Source of the DNA: Brevibacterium jeotgali
GTDB lineage: Bacteria; Actinomycetota; Actinomycetes; Actinomycetales; Brevibacteriaceae
Reading direction: 5' to 3'
Length of the DNA stretch: 64,000 bases
NCBI RefSeq assembly: GCF_900169175.1
Contig: NZ_FXZM01000001.1
Span: forward strand, 343,498-407,497
Shown here: in pieces, positions 1-9,998 of the stretch
Layout: every line of letters begins with the position of its first letter
Numbering within the stretch: position 1 is the stretch's first letter
Program-made: the position numbers and the translations under genes
The notes under the pieces: generated by a model
What the model saw: the letters and a program-made list of their open reading frames with translations, nothing else
Database searches by the model: none
Told to the model about the DNA's origin: nothing

Positions 1-320
1 ACCGGCCCGGGACTCCGTACCGGGCCCTGTTCGTCACCGCCTTCACGGCGGCGGGCGCCACCCCGCGGGTCGTCCATCAGGTCTCCGACTGGGGTTCGCA
101 GGAATCGCTCGTGGGTGACGGGCTGGGAGTCGCATTCATCCCCCGCCTGATGCGGCTGAGTGGGGATTCGCGGGCCGTCCGCATCCCCCTCCACGGGCCG
201 TCTGCCCCCAGCCGCCGGGTCCTGGCGGTGATGCGCCGCGGAGCCGGCGCGCACTCGCTCTTCGCGGAGACGCTCCGCGAACTGCGCTCCGCCGCAGAGG
301 CGACCCGCACCACCGGCTGA
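1..320 (+). CDS. LysR-family transcriptional regulator, C-terminal part (cut by window edge)
   Basis: Reading from base 3 there is an open frame to the TGA at 318-320 with no start in the window. The stretch SLVGDGLGVAFIPRLM is typical of the last beta-strand/helix of the LysR substrate-binding domain, where the effector-pocket glycine-rich turn sits. Only about 105 residues are present, so neither the DNA-binding domain nor the effector can be assessed. It is convergent with the GntR gene to its right, and 134 bases without a recognisable gene separate them. The family call rests on this short motif and its position at the end of the protein. Confidence 0.6.
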   Translation, partial: RPGTPYRALFVTAFTAAGATPRVVHQVSDWGSQESLVGDGLGVAFIPRLMRLSGDSRAVRIPLHGPSAPSRRVLAVMRRGAGAHSLFAETLRELRSAAEATRTTG

Positions 321-454
321 ATCGGCACCTCCCCGCGTCCGGCCCGCCGACGCGCCCGCGGCTGGTCGTCAGCGGTCCGATGCACGGGTCCTGACGCTTT
401 ACGACTGTTTATAACAGGATCCAGCAGAGTCTCGCGAGGGCCGACCTCGGATTG

Positions 455-1108
455 TCAGAGGACGGCGCGGACCGCGGTGTCGAAGTGGTGCACGTGTGCG
501 CGCGCGAGGGCCTCCGCCTCCTGCTCATCCCCGGCCAGGATGGCCTCCATGAGGGGGACGTGCTCGCAGACGTGATCCCGCATGGCCGGCAGCCGGTCGA
601 TGAGGAGGCACCACAGCCGTGTGCCGAGCCCGTCCAAGCGCACCAGCGTCTCCTCGAGGTACGAGCTCGACGCCGCATGGTCGACGATCCGGTGGACCGC
701 CAGATCGAGCTCCATGAGGTCCCGGCGGGATTCCTCGCCCGTGACCGCACGCACCTCTTCGAGGACGGCCGTGAGCGCCGCAGCGGCCTCCCCACCGCGC
801 ACGGCCGCGGCACGCCGGGCGGCGAGCGGGACCAGAGCACCGCGGATCTCCGTGATCTCCGCGAGATCGGTGAGGTCGACCGCGGACGCGAAGGTGCCGC
901 GCCGGGGGTACGTGACGACCAGGTAGTCCGCCTCGAGCCGCTTGAGGGCTTCCCTCATCGGGGTCCGCCCCACCCCGATCTCGTCTGCCAGCACAGATTC
1001 GGACAGAGGCTCGCCCGGGCTGATGTCGAGGAGGACGAGGCGGTCGCGCAGCACGCGGTACGCCCGATCTGCCAGGGTCTCGTCTGCGAGTTCCACGTCG
1101 GCTGTCAT
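455..1108 (-). CDS. GntR-family regulator with FCD domain, probable regulator of the sarcosine oxidase operon
   Basis: This 217-residue protein has an N-terminal winged helix (residues ~8-70, including LADEIGVGRTPMREALKRLE) followed by an all-helical FCD ligand-binding domain with the metal-binding pattern D...H (MELDLAVHRIV) and a later H...H (ARAHVHHF). The ATG at 1108 was chosen because the upstream in-frame sequence is low-complexity Arg/Pro/Gly and a purine-rich GGGAGAGGA lies just before it. It is divergent from soxB across 227 bases that contain a perfect palindrome, the expected place for autoregulation. The family is certain; control of one-carbon amine catabolism is inferred from position and from the repeated operator. 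Confidence 0.9.
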   Translation of the reverse strand: MTADVELADETLADRAYRVLRDRLVLLDISPGEPLSESVLADEIGVGRTPMREALKRLEADYLVVTYPRRGTFASAVDLTDLAEITEIRGALVPLAARRAAAVRGGEAAAALTAVLEEVRAVTGEESRRDLMELDLAVHRIVDHAASSSYLEETLVRLDGLGTRLWCLLIDRLPAMRDHVCEHVPLMEAILAGDEQEAEALARAHVHHFDTAVRAVL

Positions 1109-1122
1109 GCCCGTCCTCTCCC

Positions 1123-1226
1123 TCGTCCCGGACCGTCGGCCTGGTGTCCGTCGGCCCGTGCCCGTCGGCCTGTGTCCGTCTGCTGGTGTCCGTCTGCTCA
1201 GCGCCCGTCGGCCCGGTGCCCGCTCG
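1123..1226. repeat. Degenerate short tandem repeat in the gntR-soxB intergenic region
   Basis: Approximate copies of a 12-13 base unit resembling GTGTCCGTCGGCC follow each other, with GTCCGTCTGCTG variants near the right. The stretch lies just upstream of the gntR start, so it would be transcribed in or next to the gntR leader. It has no obvious coding content. Confidence 0.5.
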
Positions 1227-1282
1227 CAGGTCCTGCCGCACCTCTTGCGTCGCGTGAACACCTCGACCTACTATAGACGCAC

Positions 1283-1298
1283 AACTGATATATCAGTT
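1283..1298. promoter_or_regulatory. Perfect 16-bp palindrome, candidate GntR operator
   Basis: AACTGATATATCAGTT is its own reverse complement. It lies 37 bases before the soxB GTG and 174 bases from the gntR start. Its core TGATATATCA recurs at 11233-11242 upstream of the formaldehyde dehydrogenase gene. A/T-rich palindromes of this size are typical operators of FCD-type GntR proteins. Confidence 0.7.
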
Positions 1299-1335
1299 GG
1301 GGATCACCTGTCCGACGGCGCGAAGGAGCGCATCC

Positions 1336-2553
1336 GTGGCCGATCAGTTGCCGGAGCACCCGGCCTTCCTCTGGCGGAACCCAGATCCGAAGCCGTCGTA
1401 CGATGCCGTCATCGTGGGCGGGGGCGGGCACGGCCTTGCGACCGCCTACTACCTCGCGAAGAACCACGGGATGACGAACATCGCGATCCTGGAGCGCGGT
1501 TGGCTCGCCGGCGGCAACATGGCCCGGAACACCACGATCATCCGGTCGAACTACCTGTGGGACGAGTCCGCCGCGATCTACGAGCACTCGATCAGGCTGT
1601 GGGAGCAGCTGCCGGAGGAGCTGGACTACGACTTCCTCTTCTCCCAGCGCGGCGTGCTCAACCTCGCCCACACCCTCCAGGACGTGCGCGAATCCCGCCG
1701 CCGGGTCAACGCCAATCAGCTCAACGGCGTCGACGCGGAGTTCCTGGAGCCCGATCAGGTGAAGGAGGCGTGCCCCATCATCAACGTCTCCGACGACATC
1801 CGATATCCGGTCATGGGCGCCACCTACCAGCCGCGCGCCGGCATCGCGAAGCACGATCATGTGGCGTGGGCATTCGCACGCGCCATCGACGCGATGGGCG
1901 TCGACATCATCCAGAACTGCGAGGTCACCGGCTTCGTCAAGGACGGGAACCGGGTCGTGGGCGTCGAGACGAACCGCGGACGGATCGGCGCGGGCAAGGT
2001 GGGACTCGCCGCGGCCGGGCACTCGAGCGTGCTCGCGGACCAGGCCGGCTTCCGCCTGCCCATCCAGTCCCGGCCGCTCCAGGCGCTCGTGTCAGAGCTC
2101 TTCGAGCCGGTCCACCCCACCGTGGTGATGTCGAACCATGTGCACGTGTACGTGTCGCAGGCGCACAAGGGCGAACTCGTCCTGGGTGCGGGGGTCGATG
2201 CGTACAACGGCTACGGACAGCGCGGCGGCTTCCACATCATCGAGGACCAGATGGCAGCAGCGGTGGAGCTGTTCCCGATCTTCTCCCGCGCGCATCTGCT
2301 GCGGACGTGGGGCGGCGTCGTCGACACGACGTTCGACGCCTCTCCGATCATCTCCCCCACTCCGATCGACGAGCTCTACGTGAACTGCGGCTGGGGCACG
2401 GGAGGCTTCAAGGGCACGCCGGGAGCGGGGTACACGTTCGCGCACACGATCGCGACCGGGGCACCGCACCCCCTCAACGAACCGTTCCTCCTGGACCGGT
2501 TCGAGACCGGACACCTCATCGACGAGCACGGCGCCGCGGGCGTCGCGCACTGA
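1336..2553 (+). CDS. soxB: Sarcosine oxidase, beta subunit
   Basis: SoxB carries the oxidative half of heterotetrameric sarcosine oxidase, which turns sarcosine, O2 and tetrahydrofolate into glycine, H2O2 and 5,10-methylene-THF in the cytoplasm. An FAD-binding Rossmann motif ([16 protein letters not shown], residues ~25-40) and the ILERG strand end are visible. With the GTG at 1336, preceded by AAGGAG, the protein is 405 residues and the histidine in RAGIAKH falls at residue 173, the position of the covalent FMN in characterised corynebacterial enzymes. That agreement supports this start over the in-frame TTG at 1297. It heads soxB-soxD-soxA-soxG. Confidence 0.95.
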   Translation: MADQLPEHPAFLWRNPDPKPSYDAVIVGGGGHGLATAYYLAKNHGMTNIAILERGWLAGGNMARNTTIIRSNYLWDESAAIYEHSIRLWEQLPEELDYDFLFSQRGVLNLAHTLQDVRESRRRVNANQLNGVDAEFLEPDQVKEACPIINVSDDIRYPVMGATYQPRAGIAKHDHVAWAFARAIDAMGVDIIQNCEVTGFVKDGNRVVGVETNRGRIGAGKVGLAAAGHSSVLADQAGFRLPIQSRPLQALVSELFEPVHPTVVMSNHVHVYVSQAHKGELVLGAGVDAYNGYGQRGGFHIIEDQMAAAVELFPIFSRAHLLRTWGGVVDTTFDASPIISPTPIDELYVNCGWGTGGFKGTPGAGYTFAHTIATGAPHPLNEPFLLDRFETGHLIDEHGAAGVAH

Positions 2554-2627
2554 CGCATCACACCGACGGACCATCCCGACGCCCCTGACGAACCGCACTG
2601 ACGCCCCTGACGAAAGGCCTGACGGTC

Positions 2628-2960
2628 ATGCTCCTCATCGACTGCCCCCACTGCGGGCCCCGGGACGAGGTCGAGTTCCACTACGGCGGCCAGGCGCACG
2701 TGCCCTACCCGGTGGATCCGTACGCGCTCTCGGACCGCGCATGGGCGGAGTTCCTCTTCTACCGCGACAACCCGCGCGGGCCCTTCGCGGAACGCTGGGT
2801 CCACGCCGTCGGATGCCGCAAGTGGTTCAACGCGATCCGCGACACCGTGACGTACGAATTCCTCGCGGTCTACCCGATGGGCTCCCCTCCGCCGAACACG
2901 TCGACCGCCTCTCCCCCGGCGCACGACTCCGCACACGACTCCGGAAGTGATCCCTCATGA
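2628..2960 (+). CDS. soxD: Sarcosine oxidase, delta subunit
   Basis: This 110-residue zinc-binding subunit of heterotetrameric sarcosine oxidase shows Cys6 and Cys9 (LIDCPHCG) and His59 and Cys63 ([10 protein letters not shown]), matching the four zinc ligands known for the family. The last ~25 residues are a Pro/Ser/Asp-rich tail beyond the usual fold. The stop overlaps the soxA start as ATGA, so the two are translationally coupled. An AAAGG sequence precedes the ATG. Confidence 0.95.
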   Translation: MLLIDCPHCGPRDEVEFHYGGQAHVPYPVDPYALSDRAWAEFLFYRDNPRGPFAERWVHAVGCRKWFNAIRDTVTYEFLAVYPMGSPPPNTSTASPPAHDSAHDSGSDPS

Positions 2961-5900
2961 CCGCACACCGCCTGACCGGATATCGCGTGGACCCCGATCT
3001 GTCCCCCGGCCACGGGATCGACCGGGACGCGGGGATCACCGTCACCGTCGACGGGGCCAGCGTGCCCGCCTTCACCGGCGACAGCATCGCCAGCGCCCTC
3101 ATCGCCTCCGGCCGCCTGGGCTGCGGCCCCTCCATCCACATGTCGCGCCCCCGCGGCATCCTCGCCGCCGGGGTCGAAGAGCCGAACGCGCTGCTCCGCA
3201 TCGAGGCGCGCACTCCCGGCGCCCCGTCCGAATCGATGCTCCCGGCGACGACGGTCGACGCCGTCGACGGGCTGAGCGCCCACTGGCTGCAGGGCATGGG
3301 GGTGCTGGACCCCGCGGGCGACGACGCCTACTACGACCGGAAGTACGTGCACACGGACGTACTCGTCGTCGGCGCGGGACCGGCGGGGATCGCGGCAGCG
3401 CGCGAAGCCTCGAAGACCGGGGCGCGCACAGTGCTCCTGGACGAGCAGTCCGCACCGGGCGGGTCCCTGCTGTCCGGCAGGGACGAGACCATCGACGACA
3501 CCGAGGCCGTGGCCTGGGCGTGCGCCGCCCTGGACCGTCTCACCGCGCAGCCGGACTTCACGTACATGCGCCGCACCACCGCGATCGGCTCCTACGACGC
3601 GAACTACGTCGTCGCTGTCGAACGGAGCGCGGCGGACGTCGCCGCCCCTGCCTCTGCCGGAGTGGCGCGCGCACGGATCTGGCACATTCGTGCGAAGCGA
3701 GTCGTCCTTGCGACCGGCGCCCACGAGCGACCCCTCGTCTTCGCGGACAACGACCGTCCCGGAATCATGCTCGCCGGAGCCGTGCGCACCTATCTGAACC
3801 GCTACGCAGCTGCGGCAGGGCAGCGCATCGTCCTCGCGACGACCAACGACAGCGTCTACGCGCTGCTCGAAGACCTCCACACCGCGGGCATCGCCGTCCC
3901 GGTCGTGGTCGACTCCCGGCCGGAACCATCTGACCGGGCGCGCGCAGCGCTCGAGGCGACCGGCGCCCGCGGCGTGTTCGGAGCGGCCGTGGTGGGGACC
4001 TCGGCGAACGGGCAGGCGGACGCGTCCGACACCGGCGGCACAGCTGACCGCGGCAGGGTCACGGCCGTCTCGTTCGCGTCTGTCGACGGATCCGGTCGCC
4101 CGGCCGGAGCCGTCGAAACGGTTCCGGCCGACACCCTCGCCGTCTCCGGCGGGCACTCCCCCGTCCTCCACCTCCACACGCAGCGGCAGGGCCGGACCCG
4201 CTGGGATGAGGCGTTCGCGGGCTTCGTGCCCGAGGCCCCGGTGTCCGGGCAGTCCGTCGTGGGCTCCGCGAACGGCGCGGTCAGCCTCGGCACGGCCCTC
4301 GAACAGGGCGCCCACGCGGGCCATGCCGCGGCGGCGGAGACCGGAGCGCGAGGACCGCTCGTGGTGCCGACCGCCTCGGCGTCGGCGCCCGGGCCCGTGC
4401 ACCCGCTCTGGCTCATCGCCTCGCCCGGGGCTCCGGCCGGTCCGCATGGGCCGACCGCTCCCCGGGCGCCCGCCGATTCCGAGGCACCCACCACTGCTCA
4501 GCCCCTCGCAGGCAACGGCACCCCAGCCCTCGCACCCGAGCACTGGGCGTCCCACTTCGTCGACCTCCAGCGGGACCAGACCGTCGCGGACGTCCTCCGC
4601 GCGGTCGGTGCCGGGATGCGGTCCGTCGAGCACATCAAGCGGTACACGTCGATCTCGACCGCCAATGACCAGGGCAAGACGAGCAGCGTGAATGCGATGG
4701 GGGTCATCGCCTCGCTCCTGGAAGACGCGGACCCCGCATCGGTCGGAACGTCGACGAACCGCCCTCCCTATACACCCGTCGCCTTCGCCGCGCTCGCCGG
4801 ACGGCGCCGGGGAGACCTGTACGAACCCGCGCGGGTGACCAACATCCAGCCGTGGCACGTGGCCCACGGGGCGGAGTTCGAGGACGTCGGCCAATGGAAG
4901 CGCCCCCGGTACTTCCCGCGGGCGGGCGAGGACATGGACGCCGCCGTGCTGCGCGAATGCGCCGCCGTGAGGACCTCCGTCGGATTCCAGGATGCATCCA
5001 CTCTGGGGAAGATCGAGATCCGCGGTGCCGACGCCCCGGAGTTCCTCAACCGGATCTACACGAACGGCTTCAAGAAGCTCGCGGTGGGGAAGGGCCGCTA
5101 CGGGCTCATGTGCGGGGCCGACGGCATGCTGTTCGATGACGGCGTGACCATGCGGCTCGCCGAGGACCGCTTCCTCATGACGACGACCACCGGGGGCGCA
5201 GCGGGCGTACTCGACTGGCTCGAGGAGTGGCACCAGACGGAATGGCCGGACATGGACGTGCTCTTCACCTCTGTGACGGAGCAGTGGAACACGATCGCGG
5301 TCGCAGGTCCCCGCTCGCGGGATGTCATCGCCACGATCGCACCGGACATCGACGTGGCGAACGAGTCGTTCGGCTTCATGGAGTTCCGGGAGACGCAGCT
5401 GTCGAACGGGATCCCGGCCCGCATCTGCCGCATCTCGTTCTCCGGCGAGCTCGCGTTCGAGGTCAATGTCCCGACCTTCTACGGCCTGGCCGCGTGGGAA
5501 CTGGTGGACGACACCGGCCAGGAGTTCGGCATCACCCCCTACGGCACGGAGACCATGCACGTACTGCGGGCGGAGAAGGGACTCGTCATCATCGGTCAGG
5601 ACACGGACGGCACCGTCACCCCGCAGGATGCCGGCATGGGCTGGGCGGTGTCGAAGCTCAAGGACTTCGTGGGCAAGAGATCCTTCCAGCGCACGGACAC
5701 GGCCCGGCCGGACCGCAAGCACTTCGTGGGCGTGCTGCCGGTCGACGGCGTCACCCGCCTGGACGAGGGCGCACAGCTCATCGCCGCGGGGACGCCCGTG
5801 ACTCCGGAGGCGGGCCCGGTCCCCATGATCGGCCACGTCACCTCCTCCTACCTGTCCGCGGAGCTGGGGCGCCCGTTCGGTCTGGCGCTCGTGGAGAACG

Positions 5901-6013
5901 GCTTCAACCGCATGGGCGAGATCGTTCGGTCGCCGGTGGGCGGAACGCTCGTCGACGTCGAGATCACCTCCTCCGTCTTCATCGACCCCGAAGGGAAGCG
6001 CAGAGATGGCTGA
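2957..6013 (+). CDS. soxA: Sarcosine oxidase, alpha subunit
   Basis: This 1018-residue alpha subunit has an N-terminal ferredoxin-like segment, then an NAD-binding Rossmann domain ([20 protein letters not shown] at residues ~135-155), and a C-terminal GcvT-like folate-binding half from about residue 600 that captures the methyl carbon as methylene-THF. It is slightly longer than the usual ~965-1000 residues; the excess is mainly low-complexity sequence around residues 350-380 and 470-515. The ATG overlaps the soxD stop and its own end overlaps soxG by 8 bases. The subunit assignment is secure. Confidence 0.95.
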   Translation: MTAHRLTGYRVDPDLSPGHGIDRDAGITVTVDGASVPAFTGDSIASALIASGRLGCGPSIHMSRPRGILAAGVEEPNALLRIEARTPGAPSESMLPATTVDAVDGLSAHWLQGMGVLDPAGDDAYYDRKYVHTDVLVVGAGPAGIAAAREASKTGARTVLLDEQSAPGGSLLSGRDETIDDTEAVAWACAALDRLTAQPDFTYMRRTTAIGSYDANYVVAVERSAADVAAPASAGVARARIWHIRAKRVVLATGAHERPLVFADNDRPGIMLAGAVRTYLNRYAAAAGQRIVLATTNDSVYALLEDLHTAGIAVPVVVDSRPEPSDRARAALEATGARGVFGAAVVGTSANGQADASDTGGTADRGRVTAVSFASVDGSGRPAGAVETVPADTLAVSGGHSPVLHLHTQRQGRTRWDEAFAGFVPEAPVSGQSVVGSANGAVSLGTALEQGAHAGHAAAAETGARGPLVVPTASASAPGPVHPLWLIASPGAPAGPHGPTAPRAPADSEAPTTAQPLAGNGTPALAPEHWASHFVDLQRDQTVADVLRAVGAGMRSVEHIKRYTSISTANDQGKTSSVNAMGVIASLLEDADPASVGTSTNRPPYTPVAFAALAGRRRGDLYEPARVTNIQPWHVAHGAEFEDVGQWKRPRYFPRAGEDMDAAVLRECAAVRTSVGFQDASTLGKIEIRGADAPEFLNRIYTNGFKKLAVGKGRYGLMCGADGMLFDDGVTMRLAEDRFLMTTTTGGAAGVLDWLEEWHQTEWPDMDVLFTSVTEQWNTIAVAGPRSRDVIATIAPDIDVANESFGFMEFRETQLSNGIPARICRISFSGELAFEVNVPTFYGLAAWELVDDTGQEFGITPYGTETMHVLRAEKGLVIIGQDTDGTVTPQDAGMGWAVSKLKDFVGKRSFQRTDTARPDRKHFVGVLPVDGVTRLDEGAQLIAAGTPVTPEAGPVPMIGHVTSSYLSAELGRPFGLALVENGFNRMGEIVRSPVGGTLVDVEITSSVFIDPEGKRRDG

Positions 6014-6662
6014 CTCACACACACCCACCCCGAGGCCGGAACCCGTCCACCTGCGCCGCTCCCCCGCGCACGACATGCGTGCTGCGATGGAGCAGGCGTG
6101 CACGGCGGGACCGCACAGGGTCGCGCTGCGCGAGATCCCCTTCGTCGCACAGCTGGGGATCCGCGCAGTGCCCGGCGAGGAGGCCGCCGCGCGCATCGAG
6201 CGCGTCGTGGGAGTGACTCTGCCCGCAGCGGTCGGGACGACCTCAGGCGACCCGGACGGGCTGCACTGCGTCTGGATCGGGCCCGATGAGTTCCTCACGA
6301 TCGACGTGTCCCGCACTCACGTCCAGGGCGAGGCCGAGGCGGCAGCCGCAGTGCTGGACGATGATCGGCCGGGTGCGGGACGAACCGCCGGACAGGTCGT
6401 GGATCTGTCCGGCAACCGCACCGTCCTGGAGCTGACCGGGCCCAGCGCGCGAGCAGTCCTGGAGAAGGGCTGCCACGTCGACCTGCACCCGCGGGAGTTC
6501 CCCGTCGGATGTGCTGTGTCCACGCTGGTGGGACCAGTGCCGATGATCGTCCATCGGGCTCATGAGGAGACGTTCCGGCTGCTTCCGCGGTCGTCCTTCG
6601 CGCAGTACACCGTGCGGTGGCTGTGCGATGCCATGCTCGAGTTCCGCGCGCTCAGCGCATAG
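6006..6662 (+). CDS. soxG: Sarcosine oxidase, gamma subunit
   Basis: This 218-residue protein starts inside soxA and has the SoxG layout: an N-terminal strand ([17 protein letters not shown]) and the conserved central stretch [25 protein letters not shown] with [13 protein letters not shown]. SoxG is distantly related to the GcvT fold and has a structural role in the tetramer. Being the last of four overlapping genes argues for stoichiometric translation. Purine-rich bases before the ATG lie within soxA. Confidence 0.93.
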   Translation: MADSHTPTPRPEPVHLRRSPAHDMRAAMEQACTAGPHRVALREIPFVAQLGIRAVPGEEAAARIERVVGVTLPAAVGTTSGDPDGLHCVWIGPDEFLTIDVSRTHVQGEAEAAAAVLDDDRPGAGRTAGQVVDLSGNRTVLELTGPSARAVLEKGCHVDLHPREFPVGCAVSTLVGPVPMIVHRAHEETFRLLPRSSFAQYTVRWLCDAMLEFRALSA

Positions 6663-6762
6663 ATCCACGGCCACAGCACGAAGTCGCCGCGGCGGCTGCA
6701 TTCCCGTCGGACCACGATCCGCGCCGGCGTTCCCGCACTGCCGCTCAATCCAGGAGACAACG

Positions 6763-7638
6763 ATGTCCACAACCACGGCAGCAGCCACAGATCACGATCA
6801 CGTCGTCACGTTCGCCTGCGCGCAGCGTCGCGGGATCGTCCACGCACTCACGGGTGTACTCGTGGAGCACGGCGGCGACATCATCGAGCTCAAGCAGTTC
6901 GACGACCCGCTGACCCACCGTTTCTTCTCCCGCATCCGGTTCTCGCTCGCTGCGGGGACGGACCTGGGTCGGGTGCGCGCGGACGTCGCAGCACTCGGTG
7001 AGGACTACGAGGCGGAGTGGTCGTTCCGGCCGACCTCACAGAAGCAGCGTATGCTCGTCATGGTGTCGAAGTTCGGCCACTGCCTCAACGATCTGCTCTA
7101 CCGCGCACGGATGGGAGAGCTGAACGCGGAGATCGTCGCGGTCGTCTCGAACCATCCCGACCATCGGCAGACCGTCGAATGGCACGGCATCCCGTTCTTC
7201 CACGTGCCGGTCACGAAGGACACGAAGCCGGAGGCGGAGGCGAAGCTGCTGGACCTCGTCGACAGGTTCGACGTCGACCTGGTGGTGCTCGCCCGCTACA
7301 TGCAGATCCTCTCTGACGAGCTCTCGCGCGCTCTGACGGGCCGGGCGATCAACATCCACCACTCGTTCCTCCCGTCGTTCAAGGGGGCCAGGCCCTACCA
7401 CCAGGCGTACGCACGCGGGGTGAAGACGGTGGGCGCGACGGCGCACTACGTGAACGACGAGCTGGACGAGGGACCGATCATCACACAGCAGGTCATCGAC
7501 GTCGATCACACGTACGGGCCGGAGGACCTCGTGGCGGCCGGGCGCGATTCGGAGAACAAGGCGCTGGCCGATGCCGTGAGATGGCACTGCGAGTCGCGCG
7601 TGTTCCTCAACGTGGATCGGACCGTCATCCTCCGATGA
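6763..7638 (+). CDS. purU: Formyltetrahydrofolate deformylase
   Basis: PurU hydrolyses 10-formyl-THF to formate and THF. The 291-residue protein has an N-terminal ACT domain (residues ~10-90, VTFACAQRRGIVHALTGVLVEHGGDI) and a formyltransferase-fold domain with the catalytic-site stretch INIHHSFLPSFKGARPYHQAY and a later ATAHYVNDELDEGPII. The ATG follows AGGAGA at normal spacing. In this locus it probably recycles THF from the methylene-THF made by sarcosine and dimethylglycine oxidases. It lies 100 bases after soxG on the same strand and may be cotranscribed. Confidence 0.95.
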   Translation: MSTTTAAATDHDHVVTFACAQRRGIVHALTGVLVEHGGDIIELKQFDDPLTHRFFSRIRFSLAAGTDLGRVRADVAALGEDYEAEWSFRPTSQKQRMLVMVSKFGHCLNDLLYRARMGELNAEIVAVVSNHPDHRQTVEWHGIPFFHVPVTKDTKPEAEAKLLDLVDRFDVDLVVLARYMQILSDELSRALTGRAINIHHSFLPSFKGARPYHQAYARGVKTVGATAHYVNDELDEGPIITQQVIDVDHTYGPEDLVAAGRDSENKALADAVRWHCESRVFLNVDRTVILR

Positions 7639-7676
7639 GTGTCGGCAGGGACACCCTCCGATGAGTATCGGCACCG
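7624..7676 (+). repeat. Short imperfect direct repeat at the purU 3' end
   Basis: The sequence CCTCCGATGAGTGTCGGCA, covering the end of purU, is repeated 26 bases later with one change. A second pair, GAGCGGAAGCTCCG, follows at about 7717-7743 and runs into the end of the DUF222 gene. Neither looks like a terminator. Confidence 0.4.
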
Positions 7677-7718
7677 TCATCTCGAGCTGGGATCAGCTTC
7701 TGCCGAGCGGAAGCTCCG

Positions 7719-9836
7719 TCATGCGCCGCTGAGCGGAAGCTCCGGAGGGAGGCCCAGGAGCGCCACTCGGAACCTCGAGTGGAACAGCGTCCTCCGTCGC
7801 GGATCGACGGCCTGGGGCGGGAGCCATCCGGGGAGCCCGCGACGGAACACCGAGTCCCATCCGGACCGCTCGAACCAGCGATGGTGGAAGGGGCAGACGA
7901 GGGTGAGGTTGTCGATCTCCGTCTTCCCTCCCCGCGCATAGGCGAGGATGTGGTGGGCTTCGCACCATTCGGCCGGCGCATCGCAGTCGGGGAACGTGCA
8001 GCCCTGATCGCGAGCGGCGAGGACCGCCATCTGGCTGCGGGTGGCGAAGCGGCCCTGCGACCGGACCTCGACGGTGCGTCCGCCTCCGTCGACGAGGTGC
8101 AGGAACGTCTGCGCGGCGTTCGACCTTCCCTCCAGGTCGGTCAGGGTCACGGGCCCACCGGCGTGTGTGCTGAAGAGGGCATCCGGTGTGTCGAGCTCGT
8201 CAGCGCGTGCCGTGACCACGAGTGCATGGTCGGCGCCGTGGAGGACGCGTTCCCGCGCAGCGCACCGCAGCAGGAAGGCGAACCGGTCGTGGCGGGCCAG
8301 GCCCGGCGAATCCGATTCCTTGAGTTCCGCGAAGCTCCTGCTCCTGCTCCCATCGGCGAACACACGCCCGCCCGGGTCATACTCGTACACGGCGTCGCCG
8401 GGTGGCCCACCGCTGCGAGGCGAGCCCGGGTCAGCGGCTTCGACCTCGTCGGGGATCTCGACCGCATCGGGATCAGCGCCCCCCGCATCTGACACAGGAC
8501 GGCGTCCGAGGATCTTCTCCCACACGACCGACTCCAAGACGTCTACCCCCTCAGCGCGCACTCGCTCGAGCAGCGCCTGCACGTCCCGTGCGATCGCCTT
8601 CCGCATACGGAAGGGCCATCCATCCGCGTTCAGGACGAACTGCGGCTCATCCTCATCGAGCGTGTAGGACGCCCCCTCGATCTCGACCCGGGCATCCGCG
8701 TGGACCGTGATCCGCGTGCCTTCCCAGACGGCTTCCCGCGGGATGGTCGGTATCGGCACGTCGTCGTCGCCCTGCGCGGACGTCACCGAGTACTCGTGAT
8801 CGTCGTGCGGCACTCCCCCGCTCGAAGGTCTTCCGGCGGTCGACTCGCTCCCGGCAGTCCCTTGGCGTGCACTGCCACGCTGGGACGCGCCGTCGGAGCT
8901 CCCGCGCTGCGGTCCCTCTGAAGACAGCGCAACGGGCCCTGGCAGGTCTGCACCCGGCATGCCAGGATCCGCCGCCCCTGCTCCGGCCGCACCGTCGTCA
9001 GACACCTGGGTCGCAGAGGGGTCGTCGGTGCACTCCCGATGAGGACGCACGCTCACGGGCACATCCGCGTCCTTCATGCGGTGGTACAGCAGCGCATGAA
9101 GGGTCGTGCCCGACGGGCAGTCGAGGAGACCGGAGAGCCGCCAGTCCCCATTGCGCTGCTGGAAGAGATTGACCTTGTACCGGTGAGGATCGGTTTCGAA
9201 CTTCGGAAGCTTCCCATCCGGGTCGACGTGATCGATGATCCGCTGGGTGAGCTTGGGCAGGTCTTTCAGCCGCACCGCCGGGGCGAGTTCCACGAGCGTC
9301 TTCTCCACTGCGTCCGCGTGCATCGCCCGCGCGGACGACGGCAGATCATCGATCGCATCGCACAGTGCTCGCGCTTCATCCGCGCTGATGCGACCGTCCG
9401 CGAAGGTGTCCGCGATCGCGGGCCGCAAGGGCTCCAGCACGTCGCCGGTCTCGGAGATGCGGCCCGCCACGTACTCGCAGAGATGCGTGCGACGCCGAGC
9501 CTCCCGCGGAGTGATCCGGAATTCGCCCGCCAGCAGAGCCTCGGTCGTCCGGTATCCGTGCACCGAGCTGTCGCCGATCCGCTGGTACGTCGCCAGGAGG
9601 TCCGTGCTGAGCGAGTCGACTGCCCGCCGCACCACTTCGAGGGAGCGCACCGCAGCCAAGACTTCCCTCGTCCCCAGCGAACCCCGAGCACGCGAAGCGC
9701 GAACACGCCGGCCAAGGTCTATGAGCTCGACGAGATCCGGAGCCCTGCCCACCAGCAGTTCCCTGTCCGCATCAGAGAAGGGGACGCGGAAGGCCGGCGC
9801 CTCGACCGAACCATCCGGGCTGTGCGCCGTCGTCAT
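7719..9836 (-). CDS. DUF222/HNH endonuclease domain protein
   Basis: This 705-residue protein has an N-terminal DUF222 (13E12-type) helical region (residues ~60-250) and a C-terminal HNH nuclease motif at ~613-655 with paired Cys ligands, the catalytic HH in CEAHHILAY, the central Asn in IDNLTLVC and the final HH in CPFHHRWFE. About 120 residues between them are low-complexity Gly/Ser/Asp sequence. Such genes are abundant in Actinomycetota and are often linked to mobile introns or selfish spread; their role is unsettled. The ATG at 9836 has GGGGAG upstream. It separates two parts of the betaine region and runs opposite to purU. Confidence 0.85.
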   Translation of the reverse strand: MTTAHSPDGSVEAPAFRVPFSDADRELLVGRAPDLVELIDLGRRVRASRARGSLGTREVLAAVRSLEVVRRAVDSLSTDLLATYQRIGDSSVHGYRTTEALLAGEFRITPREARRRTHLCEYVAGRISETGDVLEPLRPAIADTFADGRISADEARALCDAIDDLPSSARAMHADAVEKTLVELAPAVRLKDLPKLTQRIIDHVDPDGKLPKFETDPHRYKVNLFQQRNGDWRLSGLLDCPSGTTLHALLYHRMKDADVPVSVRPHRECTDDPSATQVSDDGAAGAGAADPGMPGADLPGPVALSSEGPQRGSSDGASQRGSARQGTAGSESTAGRPSSGGVPHDDHEYSVTSAQGDDDVPIPTIPREAVWEGTRITVHADARVEIEGASYTLDEDEPQFVLNADGWPFRMRKAIARDVQALLERVRAEGVDVLESVVWEKILGRRPVSDAGGADPDAVEIPDEVEAADPGSPRSGGPPGDAVYEYDPGGRVFADGSRSRSFAELKESDSPGLARHDRFAFLLRCAARERVLHGADHALVVTARADELDTPDALFSTHAGGPVTLTDLEGRSNAAQTFLHLVDGGGRTVEVRSQGRFATRSQMAVLAARDQGCTFPDCDAPAEWCEAHHILAYARGGKTEIDNLTLVCPFHHRWFERSGWDSVFRRGLPGWLPPQAVDPRRRTLFHSRFRVALLGLPPELPLSGA

Positions 9837-9859
9837 GATCACTCCCCGTCGCGTCTGCT

Positions 9860-9904
9860 GAACAGCTCTGTTCTATGTGTCTTTCGAACAGTCTATTCGA
9901 TAGA
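9860..9904. promoter_or_regulatory. Two inverted repeats upstream of the DUF222/HNH gene
   Basis: GAACA and TGTTC are separated by four bases at 9860-9873, and TCTAT and ATAGA by three bases at 9892-9904. Both lie within 70 bases upstream of the DUF222/HNH start, in the promoter region. The GAAC/GTTC halves are six bases apart, which does not fit the actinobacterial SOS box spacing of four. Confidence 0.4.
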
Positions 9905-9998
9905 CGCACAGGAATCTAGAGTCAAATCGAACAGATGCGAACTTCTCTGCAGGAGGACAGGACATCCGCCGCGCGCACCCGACCACGCACCACGGCCG

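Noticed and set aside
1297..1335. Upstream TTG start for soxB
   Set aside because: It lies in the palindrome; the GTG at 1336 has AAGGAG upstream and puts the FMN-linked His at residue 173.
942..2588. Open frame of 548 codons overlapping gntR and soxB
   Set aside because: Arg/Pro/Gly/Ala-rich composition and full overlap with well-supported genes show it is non-coding.
2870..6316. Long open frame (1148 codons) antisense to soxA and soxG
   Set aside because: It is a GC-rich shadow of real genes with family motifs on the plus strand; it has no motif of its own.
9860..9873. Possible LexA/SOS box before the DUF222/HNH gene
   Set aside because: GAAC and GTTC are six bases apart; the actinobacterial SOS box needs four.
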